Shown: in pieces, positions 54,181 to 63,553 of the stretch
How the letters are laid out: each line of letters starts with the position of its first letter
How positions within the stretch are numbered: the first letter of the stretch is position 1
NCBI RefSeq assembly: GCF_002917095.1
Contig: NZ_PQGA01000014.1
Span: 95,414-159,413, forward strand
From: Paraburkholderia eburnea
GTDB lineage: Bacteria > Pseudomonadota > Gammaproteobacteria > Burkholderiales > Burkholderiaceae
Length of the DNA stretch: 64,000 nt
Direction: 5' to 3'
The notes under the pieces: generated by a model
The model's database searches: none
What the model was told of the DNA's origin: nothing
Seen by the model: only the letters and a program-made list of their open reading frames with translations
Program-made: the position numbers and the translations under genes

Positions 54181-55188
54181 ATGCTCACGTTTCAGCAAAT
54201 CATCCTGACGCTCCAGTCCTACTGGGACAAGCAGGGCTGCGCGCTGCTCCAGCCGATCGACATGGAAGTCGGCGCCGGCACCTCGCACGTCCACACTTTC
54301 CTGCGCGCGATCGGCCCCGAGCCGTGGCGAGCCGCCTATGTGCAGCCGTCGCGCCGCCCCAAGGACGGCCGCTACGGCGAGAACCCCAACCGCTTGCAGC
54401 ACTACTACCAGTACCAGGTGGTGCTCAAGCCCGCGCCGGAAAACATCCTCGACCTGTACCTCGGCTCGCTCGAAGCGCTCGGCTTCGATCTGAAGCAGAA
54501 CGACGTGCGCTTCGTGGAAGACGACTGGGAAAACCCCACGCTCGGCGCCTGGGGTCTGGGCTGGGAAGTGTGGCTCAACGGCATGGAAGTCACGCAGTTC
54601 ACCTACTTCCAGCAAGTGGGCGGCCTCGACTGCAAGCCGGTGCTCGGCGAAATCACCTACGGTCTCGAACGTCTCGCGATGTACCTGCAGAAGGTCGAGA
54701 ACGTCTACGACCTCGTCTGGACCGAGTGGGAAGAGCAAGGCCCGAACGGCCCGGAAATCCGCCGCCTCACCTATGGCGACGTGTACCACCAGAACGAAGT
54801 CGAGCAATCGACCTACAACTTCGAGCACGCCAACGTCGACCTCCTGTTCACGTTCTTCAACGCGTACGAGAGCGAAGCGAAGCGCATGATGGAGCAGCAG
54901 CTCGCGCTGCCCGCCTATGAACTCGTGCTCAAGGCCGGTCACACCTTCAACCTGCTCGACGCGCGCGGCGCGATTTCCGTGACGGAGCGCGCGGCGTACA
55001 TCGGCCGCATTCGCGCGCTCTCGCGCAGCGTGGCGCAGTCGTACTACGAATCGCGCGAAAAGCTCGGCTTCCCGATGCTCGGCAATCCCGTGCACGGCGT
55101 ACCGGGCCTGACCACCGACGAACAGGACGCCGCGATGCCCGCGTGGGCGCCGCCGCTGAAGGTCGAACGCAAGTTCGGCGAGGAATGA
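54181..55188 (+). CDS. glyQ: Glycyl-tRNA synthetase alpha subunit
   Basis: 335 residues with the standard start MLTFQQIILTLQSYWDKQGCALLQPIDMEVGAGTSH. It binds glycine and ATP in the alpha2beta2 enzyme. YVQPSRRPKDGRYGENPNRLQHYYQYQV and EVWLNGMEVTQFTYFQQVGG are conserved. The tail (about 300-335) is variable. glyS follows after 17 bases. Confidence 0.98.
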   Translation: MLTFQQIILTLQSYWDKQGCALLQPIDMEVGAGTSHVHTFLRAIGPEPWRAAYVQPSRRPKDGRYGENPNRLQHYYQYQVVLKPAPENILDLYLGSLEALGFDLKQNDVRFVEDDWENPTLGAWGLGWEVWLNGMEVTQFTYFQQVGGLDCKPVLGEITYGLERLAMYLQKVENVYDLVWTEWEEQGPNGPEIRRLTYGDVYHQNEVEQSTYNFEHANVDLLFTFFNAYESEAKRMMEQQLALPAYELVLKAGHTFNLLDARGAISVTERAAYIGRIRALSRSVAQSYYESREKLGFPMLGNPVHGVPGLTTDEQDAAMPAWAPPLKVERKFGEE

Positions 55189-55205
55189 CCGGATCTCCGA
55201 CAACA

Positions 55206-57305
55206 ATGACCCAAGCTCATCAAGCCACTCTCCTCGTCGAACTGCTGACCGAGGAACTGCCGCCGAAGGCCCTCGCGCGCCTCGGCGACGCTTTCGCCGA
55301 AGGCATCGCGCAGCGCCTTGCCGCGCGCGACCTCATCGAAGGCGATCTGTCGTTCGAACGCTTCGCCACGCCCCGCCGCCTGGCCGTCACGATCAAGAAC
55401 GTGCGCAGCGTCGCGCCCGAAAAGCAGGTGCGCGAAAAAGTGCTGCCCGTGTCGGTCGCGCTCGACGCCAACGGCCAGCCCACGGCGCCGCTCGCGAAGA
55501 AACTCGCGGCGCTCGGCTTTCCCGACTTCCCGGTGGGCGACCTCGAACGCGCGAGCGACGGCAAGAACGAAGCGTTCTTCCTGCGCTACGCGGCGCCGGG
55601 CGCGACGCTCGCCGACGGCCTGCAGGCCGTGCTCGACGAAGCGCTCGCCAAGCTGCCGATTCCGAAGGTCATGAAGTATCAGCGCCCCGACGGCAGCGAC
55701 GTGCAGTTCGTGCGCCCGGTGCATCGCCTGACGGCGTTGCATGGCCATGAAGTCGTGCCCGTGAGCGCATTCGGCGTCGATGCCGGCGACACCACGCGCG
55801 GCCACCGCTTCCTGTCCGAAGGCCTGATCGCCATCACGCACGCCGACGACTACGCGCACACGCTCCAGCACAAGGGCCGCGTGATCGCGAGCTACGCCGC
55901 GCGCCGCGACGCGATCCGGGCGCAACTCGACGAGCAGGCCGGCAGCGACCGTGTCGTGATGCCCGAAGCGCTGCTCGACGAGGTGAATTCGCTGGTCGAA
56001 TGGCCGGTCGTCTATGAATGCAAGTTCGAGGACGAATTCCTGCAAGTGCCGCAGGAATGCCTGATCCTCACGATGCAGACGAACCAGAAGTACTTCGCGC
56101 TCACCGACGACGAAGGCCGTCTGCGCTCGCGCTTCCTGATCGTCTCGAACATCGAAACCGACACGCCGGTTGAAATCGTCGAAGGCAACGAGCGCGTCGT
56201 GCGCCCGCGTCTGGCCGACGCCAAGTTCTTCTTCGAGCAGGACAAGAAGAAGACGCTGGCCGAGCGCGTGCCGCTGCTCGCCAACGTGGTCTATCACAAC
56301 AAGCTCGGCTCGGCGCTGCAGCGCGTGGAACGCCTCGAAGCGATCGCGGGCGCCATCGCCGGCATGTGCAACGCCGATGTCGCGCTTGCGCAGCGCGGCG
56401 CGCGCCTGGCCAAGGCGGATCTCTTGACCGACATGGTCGGCGAGTTCCCCGAGCTGCAAGGCACGATGGGCACCTACTACGCGCGCCACGACGGCGAAGC
56501 GGAAGAAGTGGCCATCGCCTGCTCCGAGCACTACCAGCCGCGCTTCTCCGGCGACGAATTGCCGGGCACGCCCACGGGCACCATCGTCGCGCTCGCGGAC
56601 AAGCTGGAAACGCTGGTCGGCATCTGGGGCATTGGTCTCGCGCCCACCGGCGAGAAAGACCCGTTCGCGCTGCGCCGCCACTCGCTGGGCGTGCTGCGTA
56701 TCCTCGTCGAAAAGCAGTTGCCGCTCGACCTGGTTGAGCTGCTGCGCACCACCTACGCGCAATTCGCGGGCATCGACGCTGTAGTGGAATCGACGCAAGC
56801 CATCTACGAATTCTGCATGGACCGGCTGCGCGGCCAGTTGCGCGAGCGCGGCTATGCGGCGCAGGAAGTGGACGCCGTGCTGGCGCTGAACCCCACGCGC
56901 TTCGACGACGTGATCGCGCGTCTGGACGCCGTGCGCGAATTCGCGGCGCTCAACGAAGCAGCGGCACTCGCGGCGGCCAACAAGCGCATCTCGAACATCC
57001 TCAAGAAGTCCGAGGGCGCGGAAGACGGCGGCGTGCAGATCGCCCTGCTGACGGAAAGCGCCGAAAAAGCGCTCTACGCCCAGCTCGAACAGGTCGCGCC
57101 GCGCGTGGAATCGCAACTGGCCGCGCGCGAGTACACGGGCGCGCTCACGGCGCTCGCGGCGCTGCGCGAAACCGTCGACACGTTCTTCAACGACGTGATG
57201 GTCAATGCCGAAGACCCGGCGCTGCGGGCCAACCGCCTCGCGCTGCTCAAGGCACTGCATCGCCAGATGAACAGCGTGGCCGACATCTCGCGGCTTGCGG
57301 CGTAA
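55206..57305 (+). CDS. glyS: Glycyl-tRNA synthetase beta subunit
   Basis: 699 residues. LLVELLTEELPPKAL is the family start, with the catalytic/anticodon-binding and DALR-type C-terminal parts in order (for example FDDVIARLDAVREFAALNEAAALAAANKRISNILKK). It binds tRNA-Gly. An in-frame ATG at 55185 overlaps the glyQ stop (ATGA) and could be used for coupling; the one at 55206 matches the family better. gmhB follows after 35 bases. Confidence 0.98.
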   Translation: MTQAHQATLLVELLTEELPPKALARLGDAFAEGIAQRLAARDLIEGDLSFERFATPRRLAVTIKNVRSVAPEKQVREKVLPVSVALDANGQPTAPLAKKLAALGFPDFPVGDLERASDGKNEAFFLRYAAPGATLADGLQAVLDEALAKLPIPKVMKYQRPDGSDVQFVRPVHRLTALHGHEVVPVSAFGVDAGDTTRGHRFLSEGLIAITHADDYAHTLQHKGRVIASYAARRDAIRAQLDEQAGSDRVVMPEALLDEVNSLVEWPVVYECKFEDEFLQVPQECLILTMQTNQKYFALTDDEGRLRSRFLIVSNIETDTPVEIVEGNERVVRPRLADAKFFFEQDKKKTLAERVPLLANVVYHNKLGSALQRVERLEAIAGAIAGMCNADVALAQRGARLAKADLLTDMVGEFPELQGTMGTYYARHDGEAEEVAIACSEHYQPRFSGDELPGTPTGTIVALADKLETLVGIWGIGLAPTGEKDPFALRRHSLGVLRILVEKQLPLDLVELLRTTYAQFAGIDAVVESTQAIYEFCMDRLRGQLRERGYAAQEVDAVLALNPTRFDDVIARLDAVREFAALNEAAALAAANKRISNILKKSEGAEDGGVQIALLTESAEKALYAQLEQVAPRVESQLAAREYTGALTALAALRETVDTFFNDVMVNAEDPALRANRLALLKALHRQMNSVADISRLAA

Positions 57306-57340
57306 TGGCCGTCGTGACACGACAAACCTGACACGACATC

Positions 57341-57904
57341 ATGCCGACCAGCTCCAACCGCAAGCTCGTGATCCTCGACCGCGACGGCGTGATCAACGCC
57401 GATTCCGACGCGTTCATCAAGTCGCCGGACGAATGGGTCGCGCTGCCGGGCAGCCTCGAAGCGATCGCCCGCCTGAACCAGGCGGGTTATCGCGTCGCCG
57501 TCGCGACGAACCAGTCCGGCATCGGCCGGGGGCTGTTCGACACGTCGGCGCTCAACGAAATGCACGCGAAGATGCACCGCCAGGCCGCGGCCGTGGGCGC
57601 ACGCATCGACGCCGTGTTCTTCTGCCCGCATACCTCGCAGGATCACTGCGACTGCCGCAAGCCCAGGCCCGGCATGTTGAAGATGATCGCCGACCGGTTC
57701 GAGATCGATCCGGCGGACACGCCCGTGGTGGGCGATTCGCTACGCGACCTCGAAGCGGGTGCCGCGCTCGGCTGCCGAACGCACCTCGTGCTGACCGGCA
57801 AGGGGCAGAAAACGCTTGCGGCGGGCGGCCTGCCTGAAGGCACGCAGATCCACGACGACCTGCGCGCCTTCGCGCTGGACTTCCTCTCCAACGAGACGGC
57901 CTGA
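57341..57904 (+). CDS. gmhB: D-glycero-beta-D-manno-heptose 1,7-bisphosphate 7-phosphatase
   Basis: 187 residues, HAD family subclass III. Motif I LVILDRDGVIN, motif II VATNQSGIGRG, a zinc-binding CPHTSQDHCDC loop and motif IV VVGDSLRDLEAG are all there. It removes the 7-phosphate during ADP-heptose synthesis for LPS. It works with the waaF product encoded at about 7 kb. plsC is 43 bases downstream. Confidence 0.95.
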   Translation: MPTSSNRKLVILDRDGVINADSDAFIKSPDEWVALPGSLEAIARLNQAGYRVAVATNQSGIGRGLFDTSALNEMHAKMHRQAAAVGARIDAVFFCPHTSQDHCDCRKPRPGMLKMIADRFEIDPADTPVVGDSLRDLEAGAALGCRTHLVLTGKGQKTLAAGGLPEGTQIHDDLRAFALDFLSNETA

Positions 57905-57947
57905 CACCACCTCAGGCCGCCCCCGCTTTCACGAACGGTCCCACCCG

Positions 57948-58709
57948 ATGCGCTTTATCCGCTCCCTGCTGCTGTTCATTTATCTGATCGTCTACACGAT
58001 GCCGTACGCTACCGCGTGCTTCATCGCGTTCCCGTTCATGAACGCCACGCGGCGCTACTGGATGGCCGTGGGCTGGTGCCGCTCGACGCTGTTCGCATCG
58101 CGCTGGCTGGTCGGCATCCGGTACCGCATCGAAGGCATGGAAAACCTGCCCAACGGCCCGGCCGTGCTGCTCTCCAAGCACCAATCGGCTTGGGAGACGC
58201 TGGCATTTCCCGCGCTGATGCCGCGTCCGCTGTGTTACGTGTTCAAACGCGAACTGATGTTCGTGCCGTTCTTCGGCTGGGCGCTGGGCATGCTGAAGAT
58301 GGTTCACATCAACCGCAAGGAAGGCAAGAACGCGTTCACCTCGGTTATCCGCCAGGGCAAGCTGCGCATGGCTGAAGGCGCGTGGGTGATCATGTTCCCC
58401 GAGGGCACGCGCATTCCCGTGGGCAAGACGGGCAAGTACAAGACGGGCGGCCCGCGCTTCGCCATCGAAACGGGCGCGCCGGTGGTGCCGATCGCGCACA
58501 ACGCGGGCCACGTCTGGCCCCGTAACTCGTTCATCAAATATGCGGGTATAGTCACGGTGTCGATCGGCAAGCCCATCGATACCACGGGGCTGACGCCCGA
58601 CGAAGTGAATACACGCGTGGAAAACTGGATCGAAGCCGAAATGCGCCGCATCGATCCAGACGCGTACCGCGAAACGGATGGCACGTCGGCCAAACCCGCG
58701 AAGATCTGA
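57948..58709 (+). CDS. plsC: 1-acyl-sn-glycerol-3-phosphate acyltransferase
   Basis: 253 residues. An N-terminal membrane segment (LLLFIYLIVYTMPYATACFIAFPF) is followed by the acyltransferase motifs: KHQSAWETL (His and the acidic residue of the HX4D/E type), KRELMFVPFFGWAL and MFPEGTRIP. It makes phosphatidic acid from lysophosphatidic acid at the inner membrane. It belongs to the glyQS-gmhB-plsC run. Confidence 0.94.
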   Translation: MRFIRSLLLFIYLIVYTMPYATACFIAFPFMNATRRYWMAVGWCRSTLFASRWLVGIRYRIEGMENLPNGPAVLLSKHQSAWETLAFPALMPRPLCYVFKRELMFVPFFGWALGMLKMVHINRKEGKNAFTSVIRQGKLRMAEGAWVIMFPEGTRIPVGKTGKYKTGGPRFAIETGAPVVPIAHNAGHVWPRNSFIKYAGIVTVSIGKPIDTTGLTPDEVNTRVENWIEAEMRRIDPDAYRETDGTSAKPAKI

Positions 58710-58824
58710 GGGCCGGGTTATCTGGCCGGCTTCCCTGGTCAGCTTGATCGGCCGGCTTATTCGCCGAATTCGACAGGCCATCCGCTGCGCGGGGCGCACA
58801 CGCCTACCCGCACCCGACCCGACG

Positions 58825-59721
58825 ATGCAGAAGTCCCCCTCGCCGCGCCACGACGCGGCGCTTGACCATCAGCAACTCGATCTGCCGCTTTTTTCCGGGC
58901 CGGCGGCGGTGCTCACGCCTTCCGCCCCTTCCTCTCCTTCTCCTGCTACGTTGTCGCCTGGTAAGGCGCCCAAGGCACCGCTCGCGCCGCTTGCACCGGA
59001 TGGCTCGCGGCTGCGTACGCTCGAACTGGGCGCAAGGACGCTGCAGTATCGGCTCAAGCGCTCGTCGCGTAAGTCGATCGGGTTTGCGATCGATGCGACC
59101 GGGCTCACGATTACTGCACCGCGCTGGGTGACGATTGCCGATATCGAGAACGCTATCGTCGAGAAGCAAAGGTGGATTTTTACCAAGCTGGTCGAATGGC
59201 AAACGCGGGTGGAGCAGCGCGCGCTGCCTCGCGTCGAATGGCGCGACGGCGCAGAATTGCCTTATCTCGGCAAGCCTATGCGTGTGCGGCTTGGGGCTGG
59301 TGCGCTGGGTTTTGACGAGGCGACGCGGGTGCTTTCGCTGCCGTTGCCGCCGCATGCGGATGCGCAGCAGATCAAGGATCGCGTGACCGGGTGGTTGCAG
59401 GGTGAGGCTACAAGGATCTTTGGCGAGCGGCTTAAGGTCTATGCGGAAAGGCTGGGCGTGACGTTTCGGTCTTATGCGCTTTCTTCGGCTATGACGCGAT
59501 GGGGAAGCTGTTCAAGCGAAGGGCGGATTCGCTTGAACTGGCGGTTGATTCATTTTCCGCTCTCTATTGTGGATTATGTGGTCGCGCATGAGCTCGCGCA
59601 TCTCAGGGAGATGAACCATAGTCCGAGGTTCTGGCAGACCGTGGAGTCGATCTTTCCCGAGTTTCGCGAGGCCAGGAAGCAGTTGAAGCAGCATCCGCCG
59701 GAGATGGTGCCGGGGATGTGA
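58825..59721 (+). CDS. DUF45 / YgjP-like zinc metallopeptidase-type protein
   Basis: 298 residues. A polar, Pro/Ser-rich first 60 residues is followed by LQYRLKRSSRKSIGFAIDATGLTITAPRWVTIADIENAIVEKQRWI and the zinc motif VVAHELAHLREMNHSPRFW, which is the DUF45/SprT-like (WLM/YgjP) pattern. The exact proteolytic role is not known. From about 59040 onward the codons turn markedly less GC-biased than in the first part, next to the AT-rich segment. The start has no strong ribosome site. Confidence 0.85.
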   Translation: MQKSPSPRHDAALDHQQLDLPLFSGPAAVLTPSAPSSPSPATLSPGKAPKAPLAPLAPDGSRLRTLELGARTLQYRLKRSSRKSIGFAIDATGLTITAPRWVTIADIENAIVEKQRWIFTKLVEWQTRVEQRALPRVEWRDGAELPYLGKPMRVRLGAGALGFDEATRVLSLPLPPHADAQQIKDRVTGWLQGEATRIFGERLKVYAERLGVTFRSYALSSAMTRWGSCSSEGRIRLNWRLIHFPLSIVDYVVAHELAHLREMNHSPRFWQTVESIFPEFREARKQLKQHPPEMVPGM

Positions 59722-60095
59722 GGAGGCGTGGCCATCCAGCGTCATTCAATCTCATCGGATTGAGCATGAGTAGATGAAGTCTCACCGGTGAAGAACCACG
59801 GCGAGGAAATGCGAACCTCCCGTAACCGCAATCCGTTTCACCAAACTATCCCAGGCAGTCGCGGCGACGCCCCCCCTGCCGATCTCTGGCCCGGAAATTT
59901 GCCGGCCAATCCGTACTGAAAAATAAACATACATCCAGTCCCGCTAGCCGACTCCTAATCCTGACATCGATCAAATAAAAACTCGATTTAGGAATCGTCG
60001 CATATCACCACGCCCTACATTACAGGCATGATCTCGCAAAATTTATTAAAAACAAAACTATCCAACTACCTATTTGACAATAATCGAGATATTTA
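59722..60095. other. Gene-free boundary of the AT-rich segment
   Basis: 374 bases with no supported gene. Base composition falls from the GC-rich core to AT-rich by about 59920. The last 100 bases are plainly AT-rich. A TTGACA at 60074-60079 is too close to the acyltransferase start to be its -35. No integrase, direct repeat or tRNA marks the boundary. Confidence 0.5.
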
Positions 60096-61127
60096 ATGCT
60101 TTTCTCTGTACAGTATCTGCGAGGACTGGCAGCGATACTCGTTCTCGTTTACCACGCCTCCCACAAGAATATACAGATTTTTGGATATGGTAATGAATGG
60201 TCATTCGGCGCGTCTGGTGTCGATCTTTTTTTTATCATTTCCGGCTTCATCATGCTCCATGTAACAGACCATAGAGAACTGACAGCACGTGATTTTCTTA
60301 TTGCACGTATTGCGCGAATCATTCCACTCTATTGGCTGCTATCTATTTTTGCTTGCGCTGTTTATTTCATTTCGCCTGGCAGAGTGAACAGTAGCGGCGG
60401 AACGACAACGATCCTTAATTCATTTACACTTATCCCAACCGGAAGCAAGCTCTTAATACAGAACGGCTGGACTTTAAGTTATGAATTTTTATTTTATTTA
60501 ATATTTTCAACATCATTAAACAAGTGGTGCAAACATCGCCTAACATTTGTCACATCTACAATTTTCCTTCTCTCTACTGCAGGAGCCATTTTTCAACCCA
60601 TAAATCCAACACTACAATTTTTGACGAGTAAATTACTGCTGGAATTCCAGTTGGGAATTTTTGCATATCTTTACATAAACTCGAAATTTAAAAATTCTTT
60701 CATAGATACGATTCTTATCTTCGTCGGCATATCGACATTAGCAATTTCTTCTGGGTCTCCTCACATTGAAAATCGCGTAATGCAATACGGACTGCCTTAC
60801 GCAATGCTTTTCTCCGGCCTTGTGAGCGCAGATCACATCATAAAAAAGGTGTCCACATCATTCCCTGGACGCATCATGAAATTGATCGGTGATGCCTCAT
60901 TTTCTATTTATCTGACGCACCCCTTTGTTTTATCATCAATCGGCATCATTCTTAATCGATTAAACGTTAAGAACGCACCCGTGATCTCGGTCGCCATCAT
61001 GACGATTGCCTCCATTGCTGTTGGCTATGTGTGTTTTTCGGTACTTGAGCGCAACCTGATTCATTTAGCAAGGAGAATCACGCCTACCCCTAACTCGATA
61101 CGAGGCGCTTCTCCCAGTCGGACGTAG
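60096..61127 (+). CDS. OafA-type membrane acyltransferase
   Basis: 343 residues with about ten membrane helices. The N-terminus YLRGLAAILVLVYHASHKN carries the R and H of the acyltransferase_3 family, which moves acetyl or other acyl groups onto sugars of LPS, O-antigen or exopolysaccharide. SGVDLFFIISGFIM and DASFSIYLTHPFV are the other family landmarks. The gene is strongly AT-biased versus the core, which indicates transfer. It converges with the glycosyltransferase gene 18 bases away. Confidence 0.9.
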   Translation: MLFSVQYLRGLAAILVLVYHASHKNIQIFGYGNEWSFGASGVDLFFIISGFIMLHVTDHRELTARDFLIARIARIIPLYWLLSIFACAVYFISPGRVNSSGGTTTILNSFTLIPTGSKLLIQNGWTLSYEFLFYLIFSTSLNKWCKHRLTFVTSTIFLLSTAGAIFQPINPTLQFLTSKLLLEFQLGIFAYLYINSKFKNSFIDTILIFVGISTLAISSGSPHIENRVMQYGLPYAMLFSGLVSADHIIKKVSTSFPGRIMKLIGDASFSIYLTHPFVLSSIGIILNRLNVKNAPVISVAIMTIASIAVGYVCFSVLERNLIHLARRITPTPNSIRGASPSRT

Positions 61128-61145
61128 CCAGTTCTTCTTCTAGTC

Positions 61146-62036
61146 TCAGCGTTCGTTAATTGCTGACGTTCCAGCAACGCTGTCAGTAGCAGAAAACGGC
61201 CAACCATATTTCTTCAACATGTTCGCTATCTGCCTGTCGTTGTAATTGTCAAATAGTGCGTTTTGATTGAATAAGGCGCACTCTTGACTTCCACCCCACA
61301 CCACGAATCGTTGACGTGCGGCAGATCTCCTGAATGTCGCACCATTCAATGCGGCCATCCAGAATAACCAGATATCATCGCCGGTCGGACATAGCTCACG
61401 AAAAATATTCTGATTACAAACATCCTTGAAGAATACCCCGGGTGGATAAAGCACCCCGCCTATCCCGGTTGGGAAAATAACATCTTTTTCATTTGGCGCG
61501 ACAAAGTTGAAAATCCACCCCGTATAAGGCGCAGGCAGCGACGGACGAATAAATTCGATCTTATGGCAGCGTGAACAAATTACCTCACGCTTGTCAGGTT
61601 TCACAGCCCCAACAAGTTCTTCCAGCCAGGTAGACCAATAATAGAGATCATCGTCAGCGATAGCTACCCAATCATTCTTTGACTCCTTTAACCGAGGAAT
61701 GATTTTCTTATACGATCGAAAATCTTCACAGAGACGAATAATCAGACCATCATTCTCCAACTCCCGTACATTACCAGGGAGAACATGGTAATCATCCTCT
61801 GCGACCCACAATTCCAAAAAATCCGGCCGAACACGCTGCATAAGCAAGCTTTTTATTGTCAAATGCAGCGTCGGAAAACGCGGTGGGTACGACGTCATAC
61901 TAACGATGAGTCGCCCGGGAAGGTCGTGTTCCGAATATCTTAACTGCGAACGAATCAGATATTTCATTTCGACAAAGTATGGCGTTAGCTTGTCGAAGCC
62001 TGTGCGCAGTTTATTTATTACACGACTCACAAACAT
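61146..62036 (-). CDS. Glycosyltransferase (GT2-like)
   Basis: 296 residues, soluble. VSMTSYPPRFPTLHLTIKSLLMQRVRPDFLELWVAEDDY is the nucleotide-sugar-binding start of a GT-A fold and VAIADDDLYYWSTWLEEL holds the DxD metal site. Late GDDIWLFWMAALNG fits the acceptor side. Sugar unknown. The ATG at 62036 has GGGA six bases before it; a GTG four codons earlier is possible. AT-rich like its neighbours; probably the last gene of the ugd-flippase-glycosyltransferase run. Confidence 0.82.
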   Translation of the reverse strand: MFVSRVINKLRTGFDKLTPYFVEMKYLIRSQLRYSEHDLPGRLIVSMTSYPPRFPTLHLTIKSLLMQRVRPDFLELWVAEDDYHVLPGNVRELENDGLIIRLCEDFRSYKKIIPRLKESKNDWVAIADDDLYYWSTWLEELVGAVKPDKREVICSRCHKIEFIRPSLPAPYTGWIFNFVAPNEKDVIFPTGIGGVLYPPGVFFKDVCNQNIFRELCPTGDDIWLFWMAALNGATFRRSAARQRFVVWGGSQECALFNQNALFDNYNDRQIANMLKKYGWPFSATDSVAGTSAINER

Positions 62037-62091
62037 TTTAAATCCCACAACGACTTATTTAAATATCGTCAGACGGTGTCAAACGACTGCG

Positions 62092-63549
62092 TTACGCAAC
62101 TGCGCGCCGCGATCGAAACGCGATCACTCGGCGAATGAACGCTATATCGCCTGTCGCTATCAACATCACGAAGTAGATACCACCGATGAGCAAGATCTTC
62201 GATAGTAAGCACAACAACAAGAAAGTACTTAATGTGATAAATTTATCACGTATATAGATCGAGATTACAGTTACGATCGTCACGCCGATCAGGGTTCGCG
62301 CACTGGGACCAAAAAGCTCTCCCAGGGAACGCCGAAATCCAAATCGCGCCAATATATAAAATCCCTGCACGGAATTGATATAGAAGCTGACGACCACCAA
62401 CAAAGAAAGCGTTTTAAGATCACCAACAATAATCCCCGCGACAATCGCCGAGACCGTCGTAGCAGTCGAAATAACGCCAGTCACGAACAACAGCCGGGTC
62501 TCACCAAGGGCCTGAAAGACTGAACCCGTGGAAGATAGAATCACCTGAATCGCAACGGATAGGCTCAGTATCGAAAATACAGGAACGGCAGCGCTCCATT
62601 GTTTGCCATAGCCCAGAGAGATGATTTCGGGCGCACAGCCGATGCAGATCGCGCCCAGCAATCCGCCACCTAGGATCAACACCCTTATCAGTTTTCGATA
62701 TGAGTCGAAAATTATCGCTGGATTATTCACATGCTCGGCATAAACCGGCTGTATGGCGGGAGTTACAACATGCGTCAAGTTTGATATTGGCATTAACATC
62801 AAACGATAAGACATATCATAAATACCCAACGACACCGAGCCCAGAAATTTCCCGATCAAAAGTTTATCTATATTTCTCGTGAAATAATTAACAAAATTAA
62901 AAAGAAATTGATAACTCGAATAGGAGAATACATATCCCATTTTAGAAAAAATCGGTGATCGAAGCGGTGGCCGGGTACAAATGCAACAAAACAAGAAGAT
63001 AAAGAGCGCGTTGCTCGTACTTTTGAGCACCAGCGCAGAAACGCCCCAGCCGTGCAACGCAGACCACGTCGCGCCAATTCCCGACAATATTGCAGATGAA
63101 ACCTCTATCCAGGCGATGGTCTGAAAGCGCTTTCGTCTTCTAAGAAGTGCGAGCGGTACGATTGCCCAGCATGAGAACGCGATATTGACCGCAATCCCAT
63201 TGGCAATGCTTGCATAAATCTCATTCCCGTAGAAATGAGAAATCATTGGACCGCATAGTGAGAGCGCCAATCCAGCAGCGATGCCTACGACTACTGTCAG
63301 CCAGAACAAGCCTGCAAGTTGCCGCGGCACAAGCTCCCCAAATTGGACAACAGCCGGCCCGAGGCCCATTTCGCTCAAGAACGACAGGAAGACGGCAATG
63401 ACGCTCACCACAGCCATCAAGCCAAATTCCTTGGGGCTCAGCGCGCGCGCCAATATTGCCGTTACCATCAACTGAATAACAATATTGCTATAGCGCCCAA
63501 CCATATTGATGAGCACGCTGCGACGCAACGTACCATTCACGTTAGACAT
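62092..63549 (-). CDS. Wzx-type polysaccharide flippase (MOP superfamily)
   Basis: 485 residues, about 12-14 membrane helices, with the polysaccharide-synthesis start LINMVGRYSNIVIQLMVTAILARALSPKEFGLMAVV. It is of the lipid-linked oligosaccharide flippase kind that moves undecaprenyl-bound repeat units across the inner membrane. GAGG precedes the ATG. It starts 4 bases after the ugd stop, so the two are coupled. AT-richer than the core, with a more GC-rich 5' end near ugd. Confidence 0.9.
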   Translation of the reverse strand: MSNVNGTLRRSVLINMVGRYSNIVIQLMVTAILARALSPKEFGLMAVVSVIAVFLSFLSEMGLGPAVVQFGELVPRQLAGLFWLTVVVGIAAGLALSLCGPMISHFYGNEIYASIANGIAVNIAFSCWAIVPLALLRRRKRFQTIAWIEVSSAILSGIGATWSALHGWGVSALVLKSTSNALFIFLFCCICTRPPLRSPIFSKMGYVFSYSSYQFLFNFVNYFTRNIDKLLIGKFLGSVSLGIYDMSYRLMLMPISNLTHVVTPAIQPVYAEHVNNPAIIFDSYRKLIRVLILGGGLLGAICIGCAPEIISLGYGKQWSAAVPVFSILSLSVAIQVILSSTGSVFQALGETRLLFVTGVISTATTVSAIVAGIIVGDLKTLSLLVVVSFYINSVQGFYILARFGFRRSLGELFGPSARTLIGVTIVTVISIYIRDKFITLSTFLLLCLLSKILLIGGIYFVMLIATGDIAFIRRVIAFRSRRAVA

Positions 63550-63553
63550 CGCG

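Noticed and set aside
55044..57320. 758-codon open frame antisense to glyS
   Set aside because: Shadow of glyS; Arg/Glu/Val-rich without domains.
60074..60079. TTGACA as the acyltransferase promoter
   Set aside because: It is only 17 bases before the start codon, so the matching -10 would lie at or inside the coding region.
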